From Pedobacter hartonius (lineage in GTDB: Bacteria; Bacteroidota; Bacteroidia; Sphingobacteriales; Sphingobacteriaceae): DNA of 64,000 nucleotides. The notes under the pieces are model-generated. The model saw only the letters and a list, made by a program, of their open reading frames with translations, searched no databases and was not told where the DNA came from. A program made the translations under genes and the position numbers. How positions within the stretch are numbered: position 1 is the first letter of the stretch; each line of letters starts with the position of its first letter. This document shows positions 28,217 to 37,524 of the stretch, one piece after another. The stretch covers positions 490,957-554,956 of the forward strand of contig NZ_FNRA01000002.1 of NCBI RefSeq assembly GCF_900107535.1, in the 5' to 3' direction.

Positions 28217-29053
28217 CTATGATCCTAACTGAACACGTTTAAATGCTGTAACAGTTAATCCGTTAGCAGTGTCATTTAAAAATTTACGAACGTCTTTAGA
28301 AGAGTCTTTAACGAATTCCTGGTTTAATAAAGTACTGTCTTTGTAAAACTTGTTCAGTTTACCAGCAGCAATTTTCTCAACCATTTCTTCCGGTTTACCT
28401 TCTGCACGGATTTGCTCTTTAGCAATTTCCATTTCACGTTCAATCGTGTGGGTATCTACGTCAGCTTTATCCAAAGCTACAGGGTTCATTGCAGCAATTT
28501 GCATTGCCACATCTTTACCTGCTTCATCAGCACCGGCAACAGCCTGGTTTAACGCAACCAGAACACCTAAACGGTAGTTACTGTGGATGTAAGGGATAAC
28601 TCTTTCGCCTGATACAGTTTCAAATTTAGATATACCAATTTTCTCACCGATTTTACCGGTGTTTTCAACAATGATATCAGAAACTTTCTGACCATCAACT
28701 TCAAGAGATAAAAGTTCTTCTAATGTAGCAGGGTTTTTCTCTACTGCCAGATCAGTGAACTTATTTGCTAAAGCGATGAAATCAGCATTTTTTGCTACGA
28801 AATCTGTTTCGCAGTTCAATTCAACAACTACGCCGCGTTTTCCGTCAGCTGTAGCTTTTGCAATTACAACGCCTTCGTTAGAATCACGGTCCTGACGGCT
28901 CGCTGCAACTTTAGCACCTTTTTTACGTAAGTAATCAACCGCAGCTTCGAAATCGCCATTGGCCTCTATTAATGCTTTTTTGCAATCCATCATACCGGCA
29001 CCGGTTTGTTGGCGTAATTTGTTTACATCTGCTGCAGAAATTTGTACTGACAT
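28217..29053 (-). CDS. tsf: Elongation factor Ts
   Basis: A 278-residue nucleotide-exchange factor for EF-Tu. The UBA-like N-terminus (VNKLRQQTGAGMMDCKKALI) and TDFVAKNADF signature in the core domain are present. It is the last gene of the ribosomal protein operon, 104 bases after rpsB. Confidence 0.97.
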   Translation of the reverse strand: MSVQISAADVNKLRQQTGAGMMDCKKALIEANGDFEAAVDYLRKKGAKVAASRQDRDSNEGVVIAKATADGKRGVVVELNCETDFVAKNADFIALANKFTDLAVEKNPATLEELLSLEVDGQKVSDIIVENTGKIGEKIGISKFETVSGERVIPYIHSNYRLGVLVALNQAVAGADEAGKDVAMQIAAMNPVALDKADVDTHTIEREMEIAKEQIRAEGKPEEMVEKIAAGKLNKFYKDSTLLNQEFVKDSSKDVRKFLNDTANGLTVTAFKRVQLGS

Positions 29054-29157
29054 TTTATTTTCTTTTTTAAGTTTTTATCTAAAAAATTATGGGTTGTACA
29101 TTGTTAGTTGTTAGTAAGAACCTTCAACGCACAACATACAACCCAAAAATATATTAT

Positions 29158-29982
29158 TTATGCTTCGCTTGTTCCTTCTTCGGTTTCAGCATTTTCTTTT
29201 CTGGCTCTTCTTGCGCCCGGAGCAGCAGTTTCAGGAGCATCAGCAGCAGCTTTAGCAGCTACAGCTTCTTTTTCAGCTTCATCATCTTTCTCACGTTTAC
29301 GCTCGTCTAAACCTTCTTCAATTGCTTTGATGATAACATCAGTAATTAAAGAAATAGATTTAGTTGCATCATCATTTGCCGGGATAGGGAAATCGATGTT
29401 TGAAGGATCAGAGTTTGTATCAACCATTGCAAAAGTTGGAATGTTTAATTTCAACGCTTCGCTTACGGCGATATGTTCTTTTTTAACGTCAATTAAAAAG
29501 ATTGCTGCTGGTAAACGGTTTAAATCCGCGATACCACCCAATAAACTTTCCAATTTGATACGCTCACGCTGGATCATTAAACGCTCTTTTTTAGAAAGGA
29601 TCGAATAAGTACCATCTTTAGTCATTTTATCGATGTTAGACATCTTTTTGATTGACTTGCGTACAGTCTGGAAGTTAGTTAACATACCACCTAACCAACG
29701 CTCGGTTACGAAAGGCATGTTTACTTTTTTTGCCTGATCGGCAACAATTTCTTTAGCTTGTTTCTTCGTAGCTACAAATAAGATCTTACGACCTGATTTT
29801 ACGATCTGTTTGATCGCTGAAGCAGCTTCTTCAGTTTTAGTTAAAGTTTTGTTTAAATCTATGATGTGAATCCCGTTGCGTTCCATAAAAATATATGGTG
29901 CCATTTTCGGATTCCATTTGCGGGTAAGGTGACCAAAATGTACACCTGCATCCAATAAGTCTTGATATGTTGTTCTTGCCAT
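29158..29982 (-). CDS. rpsB: 30S ribosomal protein S2
   Basis: A 274-residue S2 with LLDAGVHFGHLTRKWNPKM at the N-terminus and the coiled-coil middle. The C-terminal tail after about residue 235 is an Ala/Glu/Lys-rich extension, common in Bacteroidota S2. It follows rpsI by 20 bases. Confidence 0.97.
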   Translation of the reverse strand: MARTTYQDLLDAGVHFGHLTRKWNPKMAPYIFMERNGIHIIDLNKTLTKTEEAASAIKQIVKSGRKILFVATKKQAKEIVADQAKKVNMPFVTERWLGGMLTNFQTVRKSIKKMSNIDKMTKDGTYSILSKKERLMIQRERIKLESLLGGIADLNRLPAAIFLIDVKKEHIAVSEALKLNIPTFAMVDTNSDPSNIDFPIPANDDATKSISLITDVIIKAIEEGLDERKREKDDEAEKEAVAAKAAADAPETAAPGARRARKENAETEEGTSEA

Positions 29983-30002
29983 TGTCTTTGTCCTCCTTGA
30001 GA

Positions 30003-30389
30003 TTAACGTTTACTGAATTGGAACTTTTTACGAGCTTTCTTGCGTCCTGGTTTCTTACGTTCAACCATACGCATATCACGGGTCATTAACCCTTTAGCAC
30101 GTAATGCCGGTTTTTTCTCAGCATCTAATTCGACAATAGCTTTAGCGATCGCTAAACGAACAGCTTCGGCCTGGCCTTTAATACCACCCCCTGCTACGTT
30201 TACTTTTACATCATACTGACCGATAAGTTCAGAAACTTCGAAACTCTGGTTAACAATATATTGTAATGGTAATGTAGGGAAATATACTTTGTGATCTTTA
30301 CTGTTTACAGTAATAGTACCGTTGCCTTCTTTCATGTAGATTCGCGCAACAGCAGTTTTTCTTCTTCCTGAAGTATTCGTAACTGACAT
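30003..30389 (-). CDS. rpsI: 30S ribosomal protein S9
   Basis: A 128-residue S9 with GRRKTAVARIY, VNVAGGGIKGQAEAVRLAIA and the basic tail ending KKFQFSKR that reaches the P-site tRNA. It follows rplM by 16 bases, the universal pair. Confidence 0.98.
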   Translation of the reverse strand: MSVTNTSGRRKTAVARIYMKEGNGTITVNSKDHKVYFPTLPLQYIVNQSFEVSELIGQYDVKVNVAGGGIKGQAEAVRLAIAKAIVELDAEKKPALRAKGLMTRDMRMVERKKPGRKKARKKFQFSKR

Positions 30390-30405
30390 TTCTTTCTTCC
30401 TTTAA

Positions 30406-30849
30406 TTAAAGTGTAATGGTTGTTGGTGATTGTGCTGCATGAGGGTGCTCAGTACCTGCATAAACAAAAAGGTTCGTGTATAATTTTGCACCTAATTTTG
30501 TTTTAGGTAACATACCACGGACAGCTTTCTCGATAACACGCGTAGGATGTTTCGCCATTAACTCTTTCGGGGAAATGAAACGCTGACCTCCTGGGTATCC
30601 AGTATAAGATGTATACACCTTATCGCTGAACTTATTTCCGGTCAACTTAATCTTGTCTGCATTGATAACGATCACATTATCGCCGCAGTCTACGTGTGGG
30701 GTGTACTCAGGCTTGTTTTTACCACGGATGATCATTGCGATCTTCGATGACAAGCGCCCCAAAATCTCGCCTTGTGCATCAACAACAACCCACTGTTTGT
30801 TAACAGTTTTAGCATTGGCAGAGACAGTTTTGTAACTTAACGTATTCAC
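30406..30849 (-). CDS. rplM: 50S ribosomal protein L13
   Basis: A 147-residue L13 with WVVVDAQGEILGRLSSKIA, HVDCGDNVIVINADKI and AVRGMLPKTKLG. It is first in the rplM-rpsI-rpsB-tsf operon, with a well-formed promoter upstream. Confidence 0.98.
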   Translation of the reverse strand: MNTLSYKTVSANAKTVNKQWVVVDAQGEILGRLSSKIAMIIRGKNKPEYTPHVDCGDNVIVINADKIKLTGNKFSDKVYTSYTGYPGGQRFISPKELMAKHPTRVIEKAVRGMLPKTKLGAKLYTNLFVYAGTEHPHAAQSPTTITL

Positions 30850-30936
30850 TTGCTTGTATTTAATTTGTTAAACAATTATTTATTCGCCCTAAGATTTAGG
30901 GACTGCAAAGATAGATTAATATGTTTAATTATCAAA
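30850..30936 (-). promoter_or_regulatory. rplM operon promoter and leader hairpin
   Basis: On the minus strand TTTG (30933-30936), a 19-base spacer and TATCTTTG (30906-30913) give a textbook Bacteroidota promoter. The transcript would begin near 30899, directly at a hairpin with arms CCCTAA/TTAGGG, leaving about 50 leader bases. The hairpin may be an autoregulatory or stability element; no known L13 leader is recognised. Confidence 0.8.
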
Positions 30937-30939
30937 TGG

Positions 30940-31311
30940 TTACTCATCTTTTTTTACTAAACTTTCCCTGATACTCAAAAAAAGATGAAAAATCAGGGCA
31001 AGCATGGTAATTCCACTGGAAGCGATCAGCGTGATGTCTTTCCATGGAAAGTACCGGTACTCTATTGCTGCAAGCAGTAAAAACAGGGCGCTGTACCCTA
31101 TATAAAGGGCAAATGACAGGGTCAATGCTGCCAGCAGCCACTGCAGAAAGTGGATACGGGACTGCCCACGTTCCATGTTCCGCAATACCAGCCAGTTATA
31201 GACTATCGCCGTCAGTAGCCCCAGAATCACTATGCGGCTGCCATTCTGCAGATATCCCAGAAAATAACATACCGTACATACAAGATTAAAATTAGATAAA
31301 GTCCTCAGCAT
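30940..31311 (-). CDS. Small four-helix membrane protein, unknown
   Basis: A 123-residue protein with four hydrophobic stretches (about residues 8-21, 26-43, 57-82 and 90-112) and a short basic/acidic tail. It has no recognised motif. It lies just upstream of rplM on the same strand, with the rplM promoter beginning at its 3' end, so it is probably a separate transcript. Confidence 0.6.
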   Translation of the reverse strand: MLRTLSNFNLVCTVCYFLGYLQNGSRIVILGLLTAIVYNWLVLRNMERGQSRIHFLQWLLAALTLSFALYIGYSALFLLLAAIEYRYFPWKDITLIASSGITMLALIFHLFLSIRESLVKKDE

Positions 31312-31476
31312 TCCGTTCCTTCAGGCCATCATGAGCTCTGAGCCTTTAAATATGCAAAAAACCTTTCTGATTCAATAAAATCAAATATTATAAGAACTAT
31401 TTCCGGCCGTTATTGTTATTCCGGTATATTAGACAGGTATGATGGCTTCATAACCGATTAAATAAAATATACTCAC

Positions 31477-31683
31477 ATGAAAAAAGAAACGAAAATTGTT
31501 GCAGGTATACTTGCAGGAGCTGCCCTTGGTGCCGCAGTAGCTTTAATCCTATCTACTGATAAAGGTGATGATGTAAAAGAAAAACTGTCAGACTGGTTCG
31601 CAGACCTGCTGGATTCTTCAAAAGACAAATTAGCCGATGTGGCCGATTCTGTAAAAGACAAAATCTCAAAAGTAAGAGCTTAA
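31477..31683 (+). CDS. YtxH-domain protein
   Basis: A 68-residue protein: one membrane helix with the Gly/Ala pattern IVAGILAGAALGAAVALIL, then a charged amphipathic helix (DDVKEKLSDWFADLLDSSKD). This is the YtxH/Gas-vesicle-GvpP-like small stress protein layout. Function in Bacteroidota is unknown; homologues in Bacillus respond to general stress. Confidence 0.82.
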   Translation: MKKETKIVAGILAGAALGAAVALILSTDKGDDVKEKLSDWFADLLDSSKDKLADVADSVKDKISKVRA

Positions 31684-31796
31684 TTATTTATCATAGGTAA
31701 TGCCGGCCTGCCGGTGTTACCAAAAATATTCGCTTTCTCTCATCTTGCATGCTCAGGGAAGATGATTGCTGCTCATCTAAAAAAATATATTCCCGT

Positions 31797-33215
31797 ATGA
31801 AAATCGCTTTTCATGGTGCTGCACGCGCCGTAACCGGTAGCAAACACCTCGTTACCCTAAAAGATAACACCCAAATATTACTGGACTGCGGCATGTTTCA
31901 GGGCATGGGAGAGGTTACAGAAAAATTAAACGGTTATTTCGGCTTTACGCCCTCGGCCGTAACTTATGTCATCCTTTCACACGCACATATTGACCACTGC
32001 GGATTACTGCCGCGCCTGGTTGCCGAAGGCTTTACAGGAACCATCTACAGTACCCCCGCCACAATGGACCTTGCCAGGATCCTGCTGATGGATTCTGCAA
32101 AGATCCAGGCACAGGATGCCGAATATGCAAACAGGCATATTGAGCATGGCGAGGAAACAGAAGAACCGCTCTATACAGATGACGATGTGGTAAAAACACT
32201 GAGTCAGTTTAAGGTGCTGGATTACAACGAAGATTTTGAGATCAGCCCCCAGCTGAACCTGCGTTTTACAGATGCCGGCCATATTGTAGGCAGCGCAGCC
32301 GTACACCTCACCATAAAGGAAGAGGGAGAAACCGTCAGGCTTACCTTTAGTGGTGACGTAGGCAGATACGGCGACCTGCTGTTAAAAAGTCCGCAGACAT
32401 TCCCTCAGGCAGATTATATCATTATGGAATCTACCTATGGGGATTCTTTACATAAAGACCTCGAACCTATTGAAGACATGCTGCTGGAAATCATCACCCA
32501 GACCTGCATGATCAAAAAGGGAAAAGTGGTGATCCCCGCTTTCAGCGTTGGGCGCACACAAGAACTGTTATATGCGCTGAACGGACTTGAACTGAAGAAC
32601 AGGCTGCCTGATATACCTTTTTATGTAGACAGCCCGTTATCTATCCAGGCTACCCAGGTATTGAAAAACCACCCTGAAGTTTACAACAATGGCGTTAAGG
32701 AAGTCATGAAGATTGACGATGACCCTTTTGCTTTCAAAGGCCTGAAATTTATTGAAAACGTTGAAGAGTCTAAAGCCCTGAACAATGACCCCAGGCCCTG
32801 CGTGATCATTTCTGCTTCGGGCATGGCCGAAGGGGGAAGAGTAAGGCACCATATACGCAATACAGTAAGAAACCAGAAGAATACCATCCTGATGGTAGGC
32901 TACTGCGCCCCCGACTCCCTGGCTGGCAGGCTGCTGGCAGGCGACAGGACCATCCATCTCTTCAGGGAAGACCTTCCTGTTGCTGCCGAGGTGCGCTCCA
33001 TTAAATCGATGAGTGCCCACGGAGATTACGAAGACCTGCTTAATTTTTTATCCTGCCAGGATCCCGCCCTTGTACAGCAACTTTTCCTGGTGCACGGGGA
33101 ATACGAGGTGCAGCAAAACTTTGCGCAGCGGATCAAAGACCATGGATTCAAACATGTAGCCATCCCTGAATATCACCAGGAGTATGAATATAACAAAGAA
33201 CCGGCATGCAACTAA
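31797..33215 (+). CDS. MBL-fold beta-CASP hydrolase (RNA-processing exonuclease family)
   Basis: A 472-residue metallo-beta-lactamase-fold protein. The zinc motif LSHAHIDHCG, the second-metal His in TDAGHIVGSA, DVGRYGD, then a beta-CASP insert (FYVDSPLSIQAT) and the C-terminal RMMBL block (SASGMAEGGRVRHH, SAHGDYEDLL, LVHGE) are all in place. Family members cut RNA endo- or exonucleolytically (CPSF73/YsgF type). The ATG at 31797 starts MKIAFHGAAR, the usual N-terminus; an in-frame ATG 48 bases earlier adds an unrelated stretch. It overlaps the MscS gene by 10 bases. Confidence 0.92.
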   Translation: MKIAFHGAARAVTGSKHLVTLKDNTQILLDCGMFQGMGEVTEKLNGYFGFTPSAVTYVILSHAHIDHCGLLPRLVAEGFTGTIYSTPATMDLARILLMDSAKIQAQDAEYANRHIEHGEETEEPLYTDDDVVKTLSQFKVLDYNEDFEISPQLNLRFTDAGHIVGSAAVHLTIKEEGETVRLTFSGDVGRYGDLLLKSPQTFPQADYIIMESTYGDSLHKDLEPIEDMLLEIITQTCMIKKGKVVIPAFSVGRTQELLYALNGLELKNRLPDIPFYVDSPLSIQATQVLKNHPEVYNNGVKEVMKIDDDPFAFKGLKFIENVEESKALNNDPRPCVIISASGMAEGGRVRHHIRNTVRNQKNTILMVGYCAPDSLAGRLLAGDRTIHLFREDLPVAAEVRSIKSMSAHGDYEDLLNFLSCQDPALVQQLFLVHGEYEVQQNFAQRIKDHGFKHVAIPEYHQEYEYNKEPACN

Positions 33216-34303
33216 TAGATGATTTTTTTGGATATCCGATACCTCAATTCATTCAGAATTTTATCCTCGCAGGTGCGGCGATTATTTTCGGGTTGATCCT
33301 GAAGTTCATCATCCTGAAATCCTTTAAGTTTTTTTCCCGGTACTGGGCCTCCTTTCAGATCCGTTCCATTATCAGGCACCTGAACCATCCCGCCGGGATC
33401 TTCATCCCCCTGCTGCTGCTGAACATTTCACTGGGTTTTATGGTGCTCAACCCGGAACTCAGGGCACAACTGACACGCCTGCTGGAAATATCCCTCACCA
33501 TCAGTTTTTCGCTGATCCTGATCCGTATCATCAAGGTATTTGAAGATCATTTCTATCACAAATATGATCTCAATAAGGAAGACAACCTTAAAGAGAGAAA
33601 AATAAGGACACAACTACAGTTTATCCGTAAATTTGTAGTTTCACTGATCGTACTGATCACCATTGCACTCGTTCTACTCAGCTTCGAAAGTATGCGTAAA
33701 ATAGGTACAGGGCTGCTTACCGGGGTAGGTGTAGGTGGTATCATCATCGGTTTCGCCGCACAAAAATCACTTGGTAACCTGCTCGCAGGTTTCCAGATTG
33801 CCTTCACACAGCCCATCCGTATAGACGATGTGGTCATTGTTGAAGGAGAATGGGGCCGCGTAGAGGAGATCACCCTGACCTATGTAGTGGTAAATATATG
33901 GGACCAGCGCCGGCTGATCCTCCCTATAACCTATTTTATTGAAAAACCCTTCCAGAACTGGACCCGGGTTTCTGCCCAGTTACTGGGCACGGTATTCCTG
34001 TACCTGGATTACACTATCCCCATCCCCCCGTTGAGAGAAGAACTGACCCGGCTGCTGACGACCCATCCATTATGGGACAAAAGGGTAAATGTAGTACAGG
34101 TAACTGACAATAAAGAACATACCATTGAAGTCCGTTTTCTCATGAGCGCACGTAACTCCTCACAGGCTTTTGATCTGCGCTGCGATGTCCGTGAGCAAAT
34201 GATAGACTTCATCAGAACGAATTATCCGGAAAGCCTGCCCAAAACAAGGATCGAATACAATGGTCAGCCTGAAGCTCAAAAGGACACTCCCTTTATTCCC
34301 TAA
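33206..34303 (+). CDS. Mechanosensitive channel, MscS family
   Basis: A 365-residue inner-membrane protein: four to five helices, pore-lining helix with Gly/Ala packing (GTGLLTGVGVGGIIIGFAAQ, KSLGNLLAGFQIAFTQPIRI), the MscS beta domain (VEEITLTYVVVNIWDQRR) and the C-terminal alpha/beta domain. It relieves turgor after osmotic downshift. It overlaps the beta-CASP gene, so the two are coupled. Confidence 0.93.
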   Translation: MQLIDDFFGYPIPQFIQNFILAGAAIIFGLILKFIILKSFKFFSRYWASFQIRSIIRHLNHPAGIFIPLLLLNISLGFMVLNPELRAQLTRLLEISLTISFSLILIRIIKVFEDHFYHKYDLNKEDNLKERKIRTQLQFIRKFVVSLIVLITIALVLLSFESMRKIGTGLLTGVGVGGIIIGFAAQKSLGNLLAGFQIAFTQPIRIDDVVIVEGEWGRVEEITLTYVVVNIWDQRRLILPITYFIEKPFQNWTRVSAQLLGTVFLYLDYTIPIPPLREELTRLLTTHPLWDKRVNVVQVTDNKEHTIEVRFLMSARNSSQAFDLRCDVREQMIDFIRTNYPESLPKTRIEYNGQPEAQKDTPFIP

Positions 34304-34328
34304 GAAATATTTTCGGTATCTTTAGCCT

Positions 34329-35018
34329 ATGGATGTTTTTGGAAATGCTTTACAGGACCAGTTCGAAAATGGCAGCGCAGAGATACTGTGGCTGCATAAT
34401 TCCTATGATGAGCCTGAAGAAATGCCCGTAGATATTTTCTTTCGGACGGAGGAAGAAATGCCCGACATAGAGCTGGAAGCCATGGACATGTGCGAAGGCA
34501 AAGTGCTCGATGTTGGCGGGGGCGCGGGAAGCCATGCGCTGATCCTCCAGGAACGGGGCTATGACATTGTTGCACTGGACATCTCCCCAACTGCGGTTGA
34601 TATCATGAAAAAACGCGGCTTAACCCATGTTGTTGAAGGTGATATCTTCAATTACCAGGGAGAAAAATTTGATACCCTTTTATTTTTGATGAACGGAATT
34701 GGCCTTACAGGCACAGTGGATGGATTCAGGAACTTCCTGAGCCAGGCTAAATCATTGTTGAATGAAGGCGGACAGTTATTATTTGATAGCTCTGACATTA
34801 CATACCTGTATGAAGGCACAGCAATGCCGGAGGACAAGTATTATGGTGAGGTCTCTTACCAGTATGAATATAAAAACGAAAAAGGAGAATGGTTCAACTG
34901 GCTGTATATTGATCCGCAGCTACTGAAAACGATTGCCAGGGAATGCGGATGGGAATGTCATTTGTTATTTGACGACGGGCAGGACCAATACCTGGCCGAA
35001 ATGAGGGTAACTGCTTAA
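34329..35018 (+). CDS. Class I SAM-dependent methyltransferase
   Basis: A 229-residue soluble enzyme. SAM-binding motif I is VLDVGGGAGSHAL (about residue 58), acidic motif II IVALDISPTAV, and motif III is FDTLLFLMNGIGLTG. The substrate is unknown. TATCTTTAG just upstream is close to a -7 element, so it likely has its own promoter. Confidence 0.87.
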   Translation: MDVFGNALQDQFENGSAEILWLHNSYDEPEEMPVDIFFRTEEEMPDIELEAMDMCEGKVLDVGGGAGSHALILQERGYDIVALDISPTAVDIMKKRGLTHVVEGDIFNYQGEKFDTLLFLMNGIGLTGTVDGFRNFLSQAKSLLNEGGQLLFDSSDITYLYEGTAMPEDKYYGEVSYQYEYKNEKGEWFNWLYIDPQLLKTIARECGWECHLLFDDGQDQYLAEMRVTA

Positions 35019-35094
35019 GCTGATTTCAGATAGTAATTTTTGCAATATTATATATTGTTTCCCGTTAAATAATATATTTATTACAAAAATTTAT

Positions 35095-36108
35095 ATGAAA
35101 ACAAAAAAAATTCGTTTAAGCATACTTGAGCATGCGCTGGTTCGTCCGGGTATTACAGACGGGGAAGCAGTAATGGAAACTATTGCTATAGCAAAACTGG
35201 CAGACCGTTTAGGATACACCCGTTTCTGGGTATCTGAACATCATAATACAGATTCATTTGTCAGTTCCACGCCCGAAGTTCTGATTGCACATCTCGCCGG
35301 CGAAACCACTAACATGCGTATCGGTGCCGGAGGGGTGATGCTGCCCAATTACAGCGCCCTGAAAGTGGCAGAGAACTTCCGCATGCTGGAAGTGCTGTTT
35401 CCAGGGAGGATTGATCTTGGCATCGGCAGGGCATCGGGCACAGACCAGAAAACAGCACAGGCACTGAACCCACACGGCAAACGAACTGACGAAGAATTTG
35501 CTGAACAGTTAAAGGACCTTGTAGGCTACCTTCATGACACAGCCGGTGACCAGACTGACACAGAAAAGGTTTACGCTACTCCACGGATTGACACGCACCC
35601 ACCGTTATGGCTGTTAAGCACAGGCGGAGAGAGTGCACTGGCTGCCGCCAGGATGGGCACAGGCCTTTCATTTTCCTATTTTATGAATCCTGTAAGCGGC
35701 CTTCCGGGCGTGCAGGCTTACCGTGAGAATTTCCGGCCCTCTGCTGAAGTACCCGAGCCCAAACTGATACTTGGTGTAGTTATATTCTGTTCGGAAGACC
35801 GTGATCTGCTCATGAGAACTCAGGCTACAGTCGATCGAACCTTCCTTGAGCTGACCAGAACCGGCAAAAATACATCATTTAGTTATGATGAGCTGAAAGA
35901 TCTCAGCTATACGGCTGAAGAGCAGGAAATAATAGCCTCCCATAGGCCAAGGACCCTTTCGGGTACGCCGGATGAGATTGAACAAAAATTAGACCAGCTG
36001 ATCAATGAATATCAGCCTGACGAACTGATGATATCCACGTTCGCCGAAGGTTTTGAAGAACGTATAAAATCATTTGAGCTGCTTGCAGATATGTATCTGA
36101 AAAGCTAA
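35095..36108 (+). CDS. LLM-class flavin-dependent oxidoreductase, copy A
   Basis: A 337-residue luciferase-like monooxygenase-fold protein of the MsnO8/alkanal-type group: LSILEHALVRPG, RFWVSEHHNTDSF, MRIGAGGVMLPNYSALKVAE, PGRIDLGIGRASG. It probably uses reduced flavin; the substrate is unknown. About nine of ten residues match copy B at 36511. The upstream bases (35034-35094) also match those ahead of copy B, so the promoter was duplicated with the gene. Confidence 0.92.
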   Translation: MKTKKIRLSILEHALVRPGITDGEAVMETIAIAKLADRLGYTRFWVSEHHNTDSFVSSTPEVLIAHLAGETTNMRIGAGGVMLPNYSALKVAENFRMLEVLFPGRIDLGIGRASGTDQKTAQALNPHGKRTDEEFAEQLKDLVGYLHDTAGDQTDTEKVYATPRIDTHPPLWLLSTGGESALAAARMGTGLSFSYFMNPVSGLPGVQAYRENFRPSAEVPEPKLILGVVIFCSEDRDLLMRTQATVDRTFLELTRTGKNTSFSYDELKDLSYTAEEQEIIASHRPRTLSGTPDEIEQKLDQLINEYQPDELMISTFAEGFEERIKSFELLADMYLKS

Positions 36109-36397
36109 CTGCTCTTCTCTTCCCAGATCTGTACCAGATTGACAATCGTTTCAACTGCCTTTTCCATGTCCTGCAGGGAACCCATTCCTGCTTGCCATGG
36201 AAGGCGTATTCTCCCGTAAAAATATTCGGGCAGGGCAGCCGACTCCATGATCTCAGCAAGCCCCGCTTTGTTATCCGCGCCCAACAGTGTTGTTCCGCTG
36301 GCTGCAATGACATCATTTCCGATCTGGTTCTTAAGATCAGCGTGTTCGGTCATTTTTAAACTATAGCAGGATCATTAGGAAGAACCAAGTCCTGCGG
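36105..36397 (-). pseudogene. pepT remnant with internal deletion
   Basis: The last 42 or so codons of pepT (LQDMEKAVETIVNLVQIWEE) are joined near 36232-36242 to an internal piece (DLKNQIGNDVIAASGTTLLG, NKAGLAEIME). Compared with the intact gene at 37521-38777, about 650 bases between these pieces and everything before the internal piece are gone. The C-terminal piece also carries a one-base frame slip at the deletion and another restoring the frame near 36178. It is the partner of LLM copy A in a tandem duplication. Confidence 0.93.
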
Positions 36398-36510
36398 CAG
36401 GACAATACCTTGCCAAACGAAGGCGATTACCTGCCTCTAATTACGATAAGAATTTTTGCAATATTATATATTATTTCTCGTTTAATAATCTGTTTAGCAC
36501 ATAAATTTAT

Positions 36511-37524
36511 ATGAAGACAAAAAAGATTCGTTTAAGCATTCTTGACCATTCACTGATCCATCCCGGCAATACCGCCAGACAGGCAGTAATGGATACTATT
36601 GCTGTAGCAAAACTGGCAGACCGTTTAGGGTACACCCGTTTCTGGGTATCTGAACACCACAATACAGATTCATTTGCGAGTTCCACGCCCGAAGTTCTGA
36701 TTGCACATCTCGCCGGTGAAACCACGAACATGCGTATCGGTGCCGGAGGGGTGATGCTGCCCAATTACAGCGCTCTGAAAGTGGCAGAGAACTTCCGCGC
36801 GCTGGAAGTACTGTTCCCAGGAAGGATTGATCTTGGCATCGGCAGGGCATCGGGTGCAGACCCGAAAACAGCAGGGTTGCTGAACCCATACGGCAAACGA
36901 ACCGACGAAGAATTTGCTGAACAGTTAAAGGATCTAGTAGGCTACCTTCATTACACAGCCAGTGACCAGACTGACACAGAAAAGGTTTACGCTACTCCAC
37001 GGACTGAAACGAGCCCGCCATTATGGCTGTTAAGCATGGGCGGAGAGAGTGCACTGGCTGCCGCCAGGATGGGCACAGGCCTTTCATTTTCCCATTTCAT
37101 GAATCCTGTAAGCGGCCTTCCGGGCGTGCGCGCTTACCGCGAGAATTTCCGGCCCTCTGCTGAAGTACCCGAGCCCAAACTGATACTTGGTATAAGTATA
37201 TTCTGTTCGGAAGACCGTGACCTGCTCATGAGAACTCAGGCTACAGTCGATCAAACCTTCCTTGAGCTGACCAGAACCGGCAAAGCTACAGCATTTAGTT
37301 ATGATGAGGTGAAAGACCTCAGCTATACAGCTGAAGAGCAGGAAATAATAGCCTCCCATAGACCAAGAATCCTCTCGGGTACGCCGGATGAGATTGAACA
37401 AAAATTAGACCAGCTGATCAATGAATTTCGGCCTGATGAACTGATGTTAACCACGTTCACCGAAGGTTTTGAAGAGCGTATAAAATCATTTGAGCTGCTT
37501 GCAGATATGTATCTGAAAAGCTAG
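36511..37524 (+). CDS. LLM-class flavin-dependent oxidoreductase, copy B
   Basis: Paralogue of the gene at 35095, same length (337 residues) and same motifs (RFWVSEHHNTDSF, GRIDLGIGRASGADP). Differences cluster in the first 25 residues (LDHSLIHPGNTARQAV) and near residues 130 and 250, so both copies are intact and may be diverging in substrate. Its stop overlaps the stop of pepT by 4 bases, convergently, as copy A does with the pepT remnant. Confidence 0.92.
   Translation: MKTKKIRLSILDHSLIHPGNTARQAVMDTIAVAKLADRLGYTRFWVSEHHNTDSFASSTPEVLIAHLAGETTNMRIGAGGVMLPNYSALKVAENFRALEVLFPGRIDLGIGRASGADPKTAGLLNPYGKRTDEEFAEQLKDLVGYLHYTASDQTDTEKVYATPRTETSPPLWLLSMGGESALAAARMGTGLSFSHFMNPVSGLPGVRAYRENFRPSAEVPEPKLILGISIFCSEDRDLLMRTQATVDQTFLELTRTGKATAFSYDEVKDLSYTAEEQEIIASHRPRILSGTPDEIEQKLDQLINEFRPDELMLTTFTEGFEERIKSFELLADMYLKS

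Noticed and set aside
29054..29157. Attenuator between rpsB and tsf
   Set aside because: An imperfect GGGTTGTA/TACAACCC pairing exists but with many mismatches and no T-tail.
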